Below, piece by piece: positions 12,348 to 24,118 of a DNA stretch of 64,000 nucleotides. The DNA is from Cyrtodaria siliqua. Taxonomy: Eukaryota > Mollusca > Bivalvia > Adapedonta > Hiatellidae. The stretch covers positions 1 through 64,000 of the forward strand of contig JAWPHD010011271.1 in assembly GCA_037043455.1 (NCBI GenBank), in the 5' to 3' direction. The position numbers and the translations under genes are program-made. The stretch's first letter is position 1, and each line of letters opens with the position of its first letter. The notes under the pieces were generated by a model. The model was not told where the DNA came from and searched no databases. It was given only the letters and a program-made list of their open reading frames with translations.

Positions 12348-12882
12348 AGTTATATTAAATGATCTGCATGACATTTAGATGGTCATAAATGAAATATGTT
12401 TTGATTACCTTGACACCAGTGACCATCGTGAATGCCAGATCAGAATGAATGGCCAACAGCTGTATATTATTTTCTTAGACTTACATCGGAAAAGTGTGTG
12501 ATTATTACTTTTCTACTAAACCGTTAGTTAGATTTTCATGAAACTTCAATGGAACGTTTCAGGTGACATCTAGATGGTCCTATCTAGATGAAATCTAAAT
12601 GCCTGCGAAATCAAAGACAGCCTACATATAAATGTTTGTAATGCAATATACTAGAACGAATTCGACAGCGCCATCGCAAAATACCCATGTTTTCTTCACA
12701 CAGATCAGAAATAGTATTATTTATGCTTTTCTGCATACATGAATGACACTGTAAATGAATAAAAAATGTTTAGGGTATTTGTGTATTTGAACTTTTGACC
12801 CCTATCCCATAAATTCTAGCATTGAACTCATTGCTGCAAGTAGACACCATCCTGATATGACTGAAGGTCAGACTATGAAGGT
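12348..12882 (+). repeat. spacer ending in a SINE family B 3' fragment
   Basis: Mostly unique sequence. At about 12815-12878, ATTGAACTCATTGCTGCAAG and TAGACACCATCCTGAT match the 3' part of SINE family B (compare 30975-31025). Confidence 0.55.
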
Positions 12883-13324
12883 CAGACTACACCAATTCAT
12901 GTTCATAGACGTACATTATAGCTCTAAGCTCTCTACTGAGTTCCCTAATATAAGGAGCTGTATTTTTGCTTACTTGTTTTGAAAGATCCATCTTAGTTTT
13001 ATAAAAAAACATAAACAAACCATACATTGAGTATTTTTTGAAAAAGCTGTTTGGCTCGGATGGTGCTGACCCACCTACTTGCATGTAGAAACATGAGGAA
13101 AATGTAAAATATACTTCTTTTTTTTTATTATGCAACAAATTATGAATTCATTGCACAATTGTATGATTTCACCTCTTCAGAAGTTGAATTTAGTTTTTCA
13201 GCAAGATTTTTTGTTTTGTTTACCTTGTCAACCAATCAAAATTAAGAGATTCTGTGTAATATCTCCGAATTTACCCTGGAACTTCTTCCCTGCCTGCTGA
13301 TTGGTTGGTAATTGGTGTAGTCTG
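12883..13324. mobile_element. MITE with 15-bp TIRs (copy 1)
   Basis: Perfect terminal inverted repeats CAGACTACACCAATT (12883-12897) and AATTGGTGTAGTCTG (13310-13324) bound a 442-bp element without a transposase. A second, inverted copy lies at 20404-20862. No clear target duplication was found. Confidence 0.88.
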
Positions 13325-13361
13325 ATCTAACAGATTGTTTTAAAGCAAGTTAAACCTAATA

Positions 13362-13378
13362 CATACATACATACATAC
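13362..13378. repeat. (CATA)n microsatellite
   Basis: Short run of ATACATACATACATAC. Confidence 0.9.
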
Positions 13379-14031
13379 ACACAAAGGTGGATACAAAATA
13401 ACACACAAAAAAGTCGTCATTTTTTGGTCATTATCCTGGATATCTAGTGGCTATCTCCAGCTGTGCTGGCCATTCTTCTGGATATACTGGCCACTGTTTG
13501 ATTTGCACGTTTTTCAACACATTTGAGATGAGTAAGCCTGGTTGGTATGTTGAAGTCTTCTATTGATGAAAAGTTATTTATTTGGCAAGGTCTTCAACCT
13601 GCCTGGATAAATGTTGGTTTAAATATGATTAAGTTCTCTGTCCATACATAAATAGTGCTTGTTTATAGGTACAGTAATTACCCTGGGAGCATGAGAGGCT
13701 TCCAAGGGTATTTCGTATCTAAACATCAATAAATTGTAGAAATATGGCCATCTCCCTGCAGAATATATTGAGATAAATGGTTAACATATTGCACTTGGAT
13801 AAAGGTGGTGTTCCTTGCCAATAAACAGAAGCATGGTTTCTTAAAATACACTGTAGTATGTCATTCATATCATCATTTCAGCATGGCAGAAACTCTGAGA
13901 TCACTTCGTCGTCATTTGTCGGCTGCCATAGTCCGTCCGTCACACTTAAACCTGCAACTTCACCTTGGCCATAACTTGAAAAGTATTTGATCTATGTTCA
14001 TGAAACTTCATACACATCTTCATCTTACCCC

Positions 14032-14277
14032 AGTAGCGTCTCCATGGCCGAATGCATGGTTAACGACGTTGTGTTGTAAACCTTCGCCTCTCACCGCTGT
14101 GGGTTCGAATCCCACTGAGAGCTCGACTTGTAAGTGAGGAAGTGTCGATTCTTACGGATGGCGGGAGGTTTACAGTACTGGTTCTACCCAGGAAAAGTGG
14201 TTGGTCTGCCTCAACCACAAAAAATCGACCGTCATGTGTTGAAAATGATGTAAAACACCATACAAACAAATAAACAT
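14032..14277 (+). mobile_element. tRNA-derived SINE, family A, full length with TSD
   Basis: The 246-bp element has a tRNA-Leu/Ser-like head (ATGGCCGAATGCATGGTTAA, then GGGTTCGAATCCC as B box). A conserved body follows (GTACTGGTTCTACCCAGG, GGTCTGCCTCAACCACAAAA, ATCGACCGTCAT) and a CAAACAAATAAA end. It is flanked by a perfect 11-bp duplication CATCTTACCCC (14021-14031 and 14278-14288), diagnostic of LINE-driven insertion. Confidence 0.95.
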
Positions 14278-14674
14278 CATCTTACCCCAAGGAATGTTGT
14301 TAAACATGTCCAATAACTCTTGACTGTCATTTTGAGTTATGCCACTTTTCATAACACTTTTAACAAAATATAGACCTATTGTTATGAAACTTTATACAGT
14401 TTTTCTTTATCAATTATTCAGTGCCATTGACATTTCCAATAGCTCTGAACTTCATTACAGATGAGTCATGCCACTTTTCATAAAATGTTTCCATGCAATT
14501 TAACCTGGTTCATAACACGGCAGAATATTGACCTTTATACAGTTCTTCTTATCAATTATTAAATACAGAGTTATATGCCTCTTTCCATAAAATTTAAGTT
14601 AAAAGATTGTTTCTGCTCCAGTATACCCCATGTATTTAAACTTTAAAGTTTCATTTTCCTTGCTGAAATAAGCA

Positions 14675-14872
14675 CACCGCTGCGGTTTTGAATCCCACTG
14701 GGAGCTCGACTTGTAAGTGAGGAAGTGTCGATTCTTTCGGATGGCGGGAGGTGTACAGTACTGGTTCTACCCAAGAAAAGTGGGTGTTCTGCCTCAACCA
14801 CAAAAAATCAACCGTCATATATATAACCTTGCACGCGTTGAAAATGACTTAAACATCATACAAACAAACAAC
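14675..14872 (+). mobile_element. SINE family A, 5'-truncated, with TSD
   Basis: Same body as the copy at 14032 but lacking the A-box half; it begins just before the B box (GGTTTTGAATCCC). It is flanked by a perfect 10-bp duplication GAAATAAGCA (14665-14674 and 14873-14882). The 5' truncation fits incomplete reverse transcription. Confidence 0.92.
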
Positions 14873-15265
14873 GAAATAAGCAAGTGGCAGGCGTCAAGTT
14901 TTCCTTGGAACACCCTTCTATTATCACCTCATGTGTAATAACATCAGATGACTGAGGCATCCAATCGTGTTTATTATTTATTAAATGGGAATATCCCAAC
15001 ATCTAGCGTTGCGACCATCTCATGGGGATCGTTTTGTCATAGCCATATATAACTATAATTGCATTCATAATTATATTCTCAGTAACATTTTTGTATATAA
15101 AATTACAAGACGGAAGTATTCCCGGGGGCATTCCTTTGGAGTAGACCCAATTTATAGTTGATATTCAGGATTCTGGTATTAGTTATTGATCAATATTTTC
15201 TTTTCCCAAAAGAAGTAGTGAGGATTTCATATACCCCTGTGTAAAAAGTAAAAGTGCAATTTTTG

Positions 15266-15592
15266 TATTGCCTGCATAGCATGGCAGACACTTCTCAAGA
15301 GATCACTTTGTTGTCATCCATCGTCATCCGTCCGTTCGACCGTCACACTTTAACTTGCGACCAGACCTTGGCCATAACTTGAAAAGTATTTGACGTATAT
15401 TCATGAAACTTCATAAACATCTTCATCTTACCCCAAGGAATGTCGTTACACATGTCCAATAACTCTGACTTTCATTTCAGCAGAGTTATGCCACTTTTCA
15501 TAAAACTTTAACCTGCAAACTGAACTAGCACATAACTTTAAATAAGCACATGGCAGATGACACAAGTGTTCTGTGGAACACCCTGCTAGTTT
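15266..15592 (+). repeat. dispersed repeat 'GCATGGCAGACA' family
   Basis: GCCTGCATAGCATGGCAGAC, then GTCCGTTCGACCGTCACAC and TCATGAAACTTCATAAACAT, ending at GTGGAACACCCTGCTAGT. Third copy of the family. Confidence 0.8.
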
Positions 15593-15990
15593 TATTAGGT
15601 TACACAGAGATTGTTGATTGTTTTTTCCATAATAAACATGTGACTTGAGGATAAGATTGTGATGATTGTGTGTTAGATGATGCTGTACAACCTGTAACTA
15701 ATAGATTACAGTGTTCCATACTGCCAATTGTACCGCTTGATCCTGGTTTACTGGTACACCATAATTTAATGATTTCCTGGTTTTCAGTCAGAACCAGCAA
15801 CTGGAAATTCAAATTGCTTGATCAGAAGTGTTTTTTTTATATAATAAAAATAAAGAATTAATAATAAAAAAACCACCCCAACAATCCTAGTGTCTCTTCT
15901 TGAAGATGTGTGACTTCCTTTAATAGGTTTAACAGTTTGAATATTGTAATAAAACTTGGCAGAAACATGGATGCACTATAGTCTAAAGAA

Positions 15991-16366
15991 ACATATACAG
16001 GGATCACCCTAGGATTGAATTTCAATGAGACAAAATGTCCCGAAGCCAAAGCGAACTGGAAGTTTACCGACATAACAATCCCGACATAACAATCTCGTTT
16101 TAAATTTTTTCATGTGATTTTTGAATAATTTGATATTTTCTCCTTTTTTATATGTTTTAATCGCGAATAAATGGATCTGAACAAATTTACATGAGATTTT
16201 AAATGAAATATAAACAAATATATTTTCATTACGAACAGACATGGTGAAAATGGATTTCGACTTCGGTGCGACAATTTGTTCCATTTGTCTTTTTTTCATG
16301 CGATTTTTGAGATTTAAATGTGAGAATATCGCGGAATCACAGCCTAGAGTGATCCCTGCATATATC
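15991..16366. mobile_element. candidate MITE with imperfect 22-bp TIRs
   Basis: ACATATACAGGGATCACCCT (from 15991) is matched in inverted form by AGAGTGATCCCTGCATATAT (16347-16366). The interior is AT-rich, with matching ATGTCCCGAAG / CTTCGGTGCGACA words. No transposase. Confidence 0.65.
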
Positions 16367-16606
16367 GGGATTTATTATTTTGTTTTCCCCCATGTTAAAT
16401 TCCCTAGAGAGAAGAGAACTCTTTCTTCTAACTGTCTCTAAATAACATCAACCCTGCAAATAGTATGACATTGAATTTGTACACAATTGTTCAATATAAT
16501 CAACTTTCTGATCCTGTTCAAGAATGATGCTGCATTGACAACATGCCATTTTTGTCATTCATATCATAACTGTTGTCTGATTTGTGGGATGTTCAAACAT
16601 TGCATG

Positions 16607-18122
16607 TTAAACCACAGGTGGCTGCATGTATCGGTGTTGGGAACTAAAAAAAAATAAAAAAATAAATAAATATATATATATTTTTATTTTTATTTGTTTT
16701 TCGTGTTATTTGTTGAAAACAAACATATTTTAAGTTTTCCTGAAAAAAATGTCCCAGAGTATCGTAGTTACAGACAAGGTTTGAATCTCTCTGGTCAACA
16801 TTTGATACCTAACTGTTTTCATGAATTATTTCGCCGGCCAAATTCCAAGAATTATCCACAAATCTGGGCTGGTTGGAACCGCAGATGTATGTCGTTCTCG
16901 AAACCTAAAACCGAAAACAGTTTGATCAAACCGTTTTTCTGTGACAAGTCAAAATGCTTTGAAAAGCGCGATTTCTCGGAAGGTATAGATCACTATGGAA
17001 CAAAATGAAGCACATATTACGTTGTTTTGTTTTGTTTGTTTTTTATTTATTTTTAGCTCTACTCCTCTGAAACTACTCAACGGATTTTCATGAAACTTCA
17101 CAGGAATGTAGCTCTTTTGTGACTAATTGATCCTAGCAAAATTTCAGGTCGCCCGGAAATTCAAGATGGCTGCCATGGCTAAAAATAGATTTTCAAAATA
17201 CAAGTTTGTAGCGACTACTACTTGAAAACTATAAGTGATATTGATATTGGACTTTTTGTAAAATGATCAGCATGACATGATGTTGGTCCTTGTCAAAATT
17301 TGTTTTGATTCAACGTTAAACATGGCTGCCAGCAGCCATCTTTGTTTACATAGAGTTATATAGTAAAAACTTGTAGCGACTAATCCTTTGAAACTACTTG
17401 GCAGATTTTCATGAAACTTTACAGGAATGTTGCTTTTGATGTCTAATTGATCCTAGCAAATATTCAGATCGGCCAGAAATTCAAGATGGCCGCCACAGCT
17501 AAAAATAGATTTTTAAAAATAAGTTTGTAGCGACTACTTCTTGAAAACTGTAAGTGATATTGATATGGGACTTTTTCAAAAATGATCAGCATGACATGAT
17601 GTTGATCCTAGTCGAACAATATTTGGATTCAACGTTAAACATGGCTGCCAGTGGCCATCTTTGTTTACATAGAGTTATATAGTAAAAACTTGTAGCGACT
17701 ACTCCTCTGAAACTACTTGACGGATGTTCATGAAACTTCACAGGAATGTTGCTCTTGATGTCTAGTTGATCCTAGAAAAATTTCAGGCTGACCGGAAATT
17801 CAAAATGGCCGCCACGGTTAAAAATAGATTTAAAATAAATAAATTTGTAGCGACTACTACTTTTTCTAAAATGATCAGTATGACATGATGTTGATCCTTG
17901 TCAAAAATTATTTGACTTTAAAGATGGCCACCAGCGGCCATCTTTGTTTACATAGAGTTATATAATGAAAACTTGTAGCGACTACTCCTATGAAACTACT
18001 TGATGGATTTTCATGAAACTTCACGGAATGTTGACCTAGCTATCAAATATCTATCAGTAGAGCTTCAAGGTCATTGACCTCTTGTTTTCGTTCCCAACAC
18101 CGATACAGCCACCTGTGGTTAA
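16607..18122. mobile_element. 1.5-kb TIR element carrying a nested family-1 repeat
   Basis: Terminal inverted repeats of 31 bp (left 16610-16644, right 18090-18120) contain ACCACAGGTGGCTG and TATCGGTGTTGGGAAC; the left copy has a 4-base CATG insertion. TTAA is present at both outer edges (16607-16610, 18119-18122), which would suit a TTAA-targeting element, but one base is off register. The interior holds an AT-rich part and a family-1 hairpin-head repeat from about 17054. Confidence 0.75.
17054..18088 (+). repeat. family-1 repeat (no GTCC head), nested
   Basis: Starts TTTTTAGCTCTACTCC and ends GTAGAGCTTCAAGGTCATTG ACCTCTTGTTTT. It has two to three internal units of about 305 bp with ACTTGTAGCGACTACT, TTCAAGATGGCCGCCA and GGCCATCTTTGTTTACATAG. 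It lacks the GTCCGTCC tract seen in other copies. Confidence 0.85.
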
Positions 18123-18950
18123 AAATAAAGTGTAGCACTTGCTCGTTTTTTCTAGCTAACATGCATAATGTGCTGTTGTAATTGTTTACAGAGATGTTTT
18201 TCATAGAGATATTTTTTATTTGAATGATTTATGTCAGGTGGGTTGTTAATGGTTATCAAAATAAGGAAAACAACTTTATAGTAAATACCCATTTTAAGAG
18301 TACATTTGAACTTAGATAACCCATTGATGATGTATTGTTTCCAGCAGTTACTTGTGACAAGTTAAAGGATGATTAGCCTCAGGAATTCTTCAAGTTGTCA
18401 AATTAATGTAAAAAAAAAAAGGACCCATTTTAATGATAAGTGTCAGTGATATTTTCTTACACACACTGTATTATCTCATATATGTAAAAATCCCCCTTTC
18501 ATTCGGTTTGTTATTTATTACACAGGTTACAGGTTGGTGTTGCCACCTTAATTATTTTGTTATTCAATACATGCAGGTTATATGTTGGTGTTACAACATT
18601 TGCTGTGATGAAGTGATCCAGCTGTCACATCAGGGTCATTGTCACTAATTTAATTAATGTCTGCTGCATCTGGTGCCACCAACTTCAATACATTATTTTG
18701 TTCTGAAAGAAGTAAATCAACAAACACTTTTTTCATGACTGGGTGTCTTCACCATCATTGTAAAATTAAATGACACAAGTCTGATCTTGCATGTTATTTA
18801 ATACACAGTGTTACCAGATGGGTGTTGTAACTGTCAGTGATTTAATTAAGTCCTGATACATCTGGTGTCATGTCCCCAACTTCAGTAAACATTCTTCTAA
18901 CCTATTTGTTCAGAAAGATGGATATAAGATTAGCTTGTGGTATATGATAA
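18123..18950. other. no recognised feature
   Basis: AT-rich spacer. A loosely repeated phrase (ACACAGGTTACAGGTTGGTG / ATGCAGGTTATATGTTGGTG / ACACAGTGTTACCAGATGGG) occurs at about 18520-18830. No gene seen. Confidence 0.45.
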
Positions 18951-19672
18951 TATACTCTTCAAAATAAGTTAAGGACCATCCCTTCTTTATTTCAATAAGA
19001 TTAAAGTTTGCATCATCACACGAGTTTAAATACATATTGCATTCCAAAAATGGAAACTCGTGTTTCTGTATTCTTTAGGAACATTTTACACCAAAAAAAC
19101 AATTTGAAAATTCAGATTTTGAAATTTCGATAAAAAAAAGCTTTTTTTTCGCCCAAAAAAGTTGTTTCGTATTATTTTCATGACTACTGGTTCCTTAACA
19201 AACATCTGTCACCATTTTCTTTAGAAATACTCTACAGATAAACGTGCAGTGCCAAATATGCAACTATAGGTCTTGTAAATTTACTTCTTTTTGGATGGGA
19301 TAGAAAATCAGCGTTTTTCAAAAGTGTTCTGTGTATGCATTGGAACTGTCAAAGGTTAGTCAATTTCGGGGAAAATTAAAATTTCGCTTCCATAGTTCCA
19401 TTGGTAGTGATTACACGTAATGAATAAATTGACAAAACATATCGAAACTTCTAGTATTGTTGTTTTGGGGCATATTATGATTTTTAGAAATTATCAAAAA
19501 TCTTGGACTCTTTTTAATTCAACATTTTGTTCTTTCATCTAATGAAGCAGACCTGACAATGTCCAGTTTAATGCAACATTGCTTACACCTTCTATGTAAA
19601 CGTTTGAAAATGGTATGTAGTCAATTTATGGAGAAATATTCTTGTGGTCCTTAACTTATTTTGAGGAGTATA
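18951..19672. mobile_element. Tc1/mariner-type MITE with 28-bp TIRs
   Basis: Terminal inverted repeats at 18951-18978 and 19645-19672 match at 27 of 28 positions. They start TATACTC and contain AAAATAAGTTAAGGACCA. Both ends abut TA, as expected for the TA duplication of Tc1/mariner elements. The 722-bp body has no transposase frame, so it is non-autonomous. Confidence 0.9.
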
Positions 19673-20204
19673 TTATGTGGAATTGTCTTGGGCTTGTCGT
19701 TTGTCATTATTTGTTGTTCTGCTTGGTGACCTGTACTGGTTGTGACTGATGAACAGTATACTGATGATCTAATGTTACAACCTTAATGTAGTGGAATATA
19801 TGGTTTACAGACAAATATGACCCTCATATGGAGTGTTTAGTACAGAATGTCACTGTTGTAATAGGGATATATTTGGGCGAAAGCTCAATGACGTCACATA
19901 ATGTGTAAACCTCTCAATACGATGTCCCGACATAATAAACCTATACATTTGTATATATATATTTTTTTAGAACATATATATATCTAAAATCGAGCCCTAT
20001 TCTACAGGTACGACGGTTCTAGGTCCATTCTGAATGATTTTATCTTGGTGGGAAAGACATTTTTATACTTGTGTTTCACATTTGTGCTCTGTGTGTCGTC
20101 AGAGGGTTTTCAACCAGTTAGTTAGGTTTGAGTTCCACATTGCCTTAATGAATGTCACATATGGCATCGTTTTCAGCGACTGCTTTGAACTTCCACTATT
20201 TGGG

Positions 20205-20270
20205 AACTGTAGTGTAGTGGTAAGCATGATTGCCTTGAGAAGATTGTGGGTTCAAGATTCTAGGCTTCAT
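20205..20270 (+). repeat. tRNA-like fragment
   Basis: TGTAGTGTAGTGGTAAGCAT resembles a tRNA A-box arm, and GTGGGTTCAAGATTC a B box with an extra base. No acceptor stem pairs, so this is a tRNA-derived repeat head rather than a working gene. Confidence 0.5.
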
Positions 20271-20403
20271 CCATTGAACATTTAATAACCTGCATCCCCC
20301 TTATACTCCAGGCATTTAGTTAAAGAATCAGCAGAATCTTTTCAATAGTTTTATATTTAATCTTGCATTCTGTATCAGCTGCCTCTGTCTGGGATGGGCT
20401 CGA

Positions 20404-20862
20404 TATTCATGAACATTTAGATCAGACTACACCAATTACCAACCAGTCAGTGGGCAGGGAAAAAGTTCCAGAGTAAATTCGGAGCTATTACACAGAATCT
20501 CTTAATTTTGATTCGTTGACAAGGTAAACAAACCAAAAAATCTTGCTAAAAAATTAAAATTCAACTTTTGAAGAGTACTTATAAAGTTTAAATCATACAT
20601 TTGTGCAATGTATTCATAATGTGTTGAATAATCAAAAAAAGAAGTATATTTTACATTTTCCTCATGTTTCTACATGCAAGTAGGTGGGTCAGCATCATCC
20701 GACCCAAACAGCTTTTTCAAAACGTACTCAACGTATGGCTTTTGTATGTTTTTTGCTAAAACTAAGATAGGTCTTTCAAAACAAGTAATACAAAATATAG
20801 CTTCCTATATTCGGGAATTCAGTACAGAGCTAAGAGCTATAAGGTAGGCCTATGGAAAATGA
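20404..20862. mobile_element. MITE with CAGACTACACCAATT end (copy 2, inverted)
   Basis: The reverse complement of the element at 12883-13324. It begins with AGATCAGACTACACCAATT and is similar along its length (for example CAAGTAGGTGGGTCAGCATC). The far TIR is degraded, so the right limit is approximate. Confidence 0.82.
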
Positions 20863-22400
20863 AAATGACAACACCACATTCAAATTTAGCAATGGAGGTC
20901 GTCGCACCGTCACAGTCCCAAGGTATTACCATATTTTCACTAATAGTAGCATCCAGGTTGTATACCCCAAACTGAGACTCAGATGTCAGACTAAATCTAA
21001 ATCTTTCTTTTTGTTTTACAAAACATCAAAAATTTATTACAATTTGAAGAATTTTCTATTAGGGGAAGCGCTTCTATTAGCGGAAATACAGTATGTGATG
21101 TTGTAGTGATAAGTACTGTCTCTAACAAACAACCATGTCCTAGTCCTGTAATGAAAGTGAGTACCAGCCGGGTAGTAGGGGCAGCTACAGAACATTGTGT
21201 ACATGTTACATGATTTACTGGATGATTGTATTGACTAATGATGCAGCAGACACAATTACTCATACAGTACCAGATAACACCATACATTATTATGGCAATT
21301 ATTCCCTTGGTGAGTTCACATCTTGGCCAGTCTTTATAATCTGTCATTAATCCTATGTATTCTGGCTGTAATATATCAGGATATTTGTTGGCTTGGAGAG
21401 AACTCCAGAAAATATGTTGTCAAGAAGTAAGACAAATAATTATACATGCACGTGCAAGACATAAGTGCAGAAAATTGGTGCAAATGTATATTATGTTTTC
21501 TCACTTCATTTAGAAATATATGTTCCAGGCGATGATTTTATTATTGAAGTTATGCAGAAATGTCCGAACAGAATTATCCAGATAAGTAAATTATGTATGC
21601 ATGCATGCAAATCAAAACACAAATACAGAAAATCCTTTACAGTGTGGGAGTGGAATAGCACCATTCTATATTTCGATATACCACTAATTATATAAGTATG
21701 CAAATAAGCCTAATATGCAATGTCAAAAATAATCGATAATGACTATGATCCACCCATGGTTTATGTCGGTTTCGCATGTTAAAGCGACAGGCAAAATGCA
21801 ATAAAAGTCGATATGTGAGTTATGTGATAAATAGAATCCAACATTAGTTATCATTCATTTATTATACTCGTTAGCAAGAATGATATAATGCTCGGCAAGA
21901 GCCTCGCATTATATGATTTTGCCAACTCGTTTAATAAATTCAATTATGAATGAGTACTCTTGTAAGATCCTCTATTTATTGATTGTGCTTAGGCACAGAC
22001 CCTACTGAAAATGTATGAGAAAGGGATTTGTAAGCCTTTGTAAGTTCTTTTCGCAACTGACCTAGTATCTAGTATCCATGGGTTGGATAACTACCATGTG
22101 TGAGAGATGGGAAACATTAGAGACATTATATCAGAAGTAATAGTGTTTAACAAATTATCATTATCACCAAAGGAACAAGTAGCTGCCGTTTTGCCACCAC
22201 AGAGATACTGTGTTGGTCTGCTGCCAGCCACTTATTGTTTCTCACCTGTCAGGCAGCAGCAGCCGACTATTGTTGTGACTCTCCCCTCATTCACTATTTC
22301 CTGTTTACTCTCATTTGCTTATCTTACAGGAAAACTAGAACTATCACTGACAGTGATGAATACCCCCACTTAAATTCTAAGTCAAACAGGGCCATAATTC
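20863..22400. other. spacer, no gene seen
   Basis: AT-rich. Short open frames (up to about 116 codons on the minus strand near 21000-21350) show no domain and overlap unrelated frames. It holds the hairpin at 21853-21953. Confidence 0.45.
21853..21953. other. long imperfect palindrome (hairpin)
   Basis: Arms of about 34 bases are complementary around a GGC-AAGA-GCC core: ATATAATGC pairs with GCATTATAT, and ATTTATTA with TAATAAAT at the base. This may be a foldback repeat or a precursor-like RNA hairpin; the sequence alone cannot tell. Confidence 0.65.
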
Positions 22401-22640
22401 TGTAATAAATTAGGCTATCAATTAACAACAGGTGATTTAGAGGGACATAACATCAGTTGTTATGTGTATATGAAGTTTGGGAACAATCCATTCAAAACTG
22501 TTTGTGGAATGAAAGTAATAAAAATATGTTATACGATGGGATGCGATGGAACAAAAATGGGTGACCGGGCATTAGGGACAACGGGATTCCTATATTGCCC
22601 GCACTTCACTTTGTGATAGCAGTAACAACAAACATGCCAT
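22400..22640 (-). repeat. dispersed repeat (family of 54690 and 58545), minus strand
   Basis: TGAAGTTTGGGAACAATCCA and GGATTCCTATATTGCCCGCA are reverse complements of phrases at 54690-54930 (GGGGGCTATATAGGAATCAC, GGTTGTTCCCAAACTTCATA). Non-coding. Confidence 0.7.
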
Positions 22641-23855
22641 GTCACCTCACCTGCTTCAATATGATTATTCTAGGTACAATTCAGTTTGATTTTTGGGGTA
22701 TTTGTCGGAAACCCAGTTTTGTGATTTTTTCTTCACATTATACTATATTGTAATTATAAGTGATTGAAATGAACAATTTTTAAATGACAACTTTATTCAT
22801 GTTCAATGCCATAGCTTTGACCATTGGAAGAAAAAATGGTGTTTATGAGTGAGCCCCAAAACACAGAAATGGCAATACAACCACTGAGGGTGTGTACATT
22901 GCAAAGCCAAACCCTAAACCCTGATAACATATATACTATATTAGTGGTTGATTAATTGTAGATAATAAATAAACTATTGCCTACATCCAACCCCACCCAC
23001 ATCCTGTTCTGTTTTCTGAGTGGAATTTCCTGATATGAAATATTGTTATATAACATTTTCATTCCTCTGGAGTACAAATTATCTCCCACCTTTTTTTAGT
23101 CAGTATGTATACATTCAAGGATATCACATTATAGATTCCACACATTATACAAGGGTGTGCTACTAAATAAATTACTAGATCATGATATAGAAAATCTAAA
23201 AATGTTTGTTTCGTTATCATCCTCATCCCAGCTAGACTGACTGTTGGGAATTCCTGAATGTACAAATCTACAACAAAAAAACAATTGATGTTATGTACAG
23301 ATTCAATGTGAAGACTTTTTATCATGTCTCTGCCCTGACTTTGTAACTTGTCAGACAAACTGTCAGGAACTGCATCTGTAATCTGCATTCAATGGGCGAT
23401 ATGTGCAGTTCACCTAAAACATTGTTTTATCAATCATCTGTAGAATATAAGGCCACATATATGATGTCAGATTCCTATTACATGCTTACAGATTTAGACG
23501 AGATTTTTTTTTAGATAGATAGGAGAATTGTTTTATTTGATTTGATTGTTTTTGTCTTTTTACTCATAAACACGGGCTTTAAATGAGCAATAACCCAATG
23601 TGTAATATATCAATGATATCTACATCAGGCATCCACATTTTATTTTCCAGATGTCTGAAAGTATTTAGGGCCGCACTAGGAACCTGGAACCTCCCATATT
23701 TTTTATTTGGCCTAACAGTTGGGAGTAGAAGATTCACTCCTAGATCGAAAAAGTCAAATCCTGCTCTATATATATATATATATACAGATGTATATGGTTG
23801 ACGCTGTAATAGGAAATAGACTCGGCATAGGTCAGTGGATTTGGTAATTCTGGGT
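22641..23855. other. no recognised feature
   Basis: AT-rich spacer with a (TA)n run at about 23767-23784. No gene seen. Confidence 0.45.
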
Positions 23856-24118
23856 TTGGGCTTCACTGGTGGTGCCACTTGGTTCTTTGATCAGACACTC
23901 TTCTTAGCCTCGTCCATCGGCTGGAGATGTAAACAGAGCAGTCCCAATTTTCGTACACGGGACGGGCACCTGGTTAGAACCACCGACATTCCGCAAGTCA
24001 GCTGGATACTAGCTTCCTCACATAAAGATTCCTTAGGCCCTTGAGGGATCAAACCCACAGCGGTGAGGGCCTCATAACATGAACTATAGGAATTTATTCG
24101 AAAAGGAAAGTCGGGCAC
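23856..24118 (-). mobile_element. SINE-like repeat, family C
   Basis: On the minus strand CTCACCGCTGTGGGTTTGAT followed by CCCTCAAGG resembles a tRNA B-box region. The body (GTCGGTGGTTCTAACCAGG, GACTGCTCTGTTTACATCTC) resembles SINE family A in layout but not closely in sequence. Confidence 0.6.

Larger units (their letters stand above)
13880..14925 (+). repeat. 'GCATGGCAGACA' family repeat interrupted by two SINEs
   Basis: Begins AGCATGGCAGAAACTCTGAG and ends near GAACACCCTTCTATTATCAC, like the copies at 11978 and 15266. It is split by SINE insertions at 14032-14277 and 14675-14872; each SINE is flanked by a duplication of host-repeat sequence, so the nesting order is clear. Confidence 0.82.
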
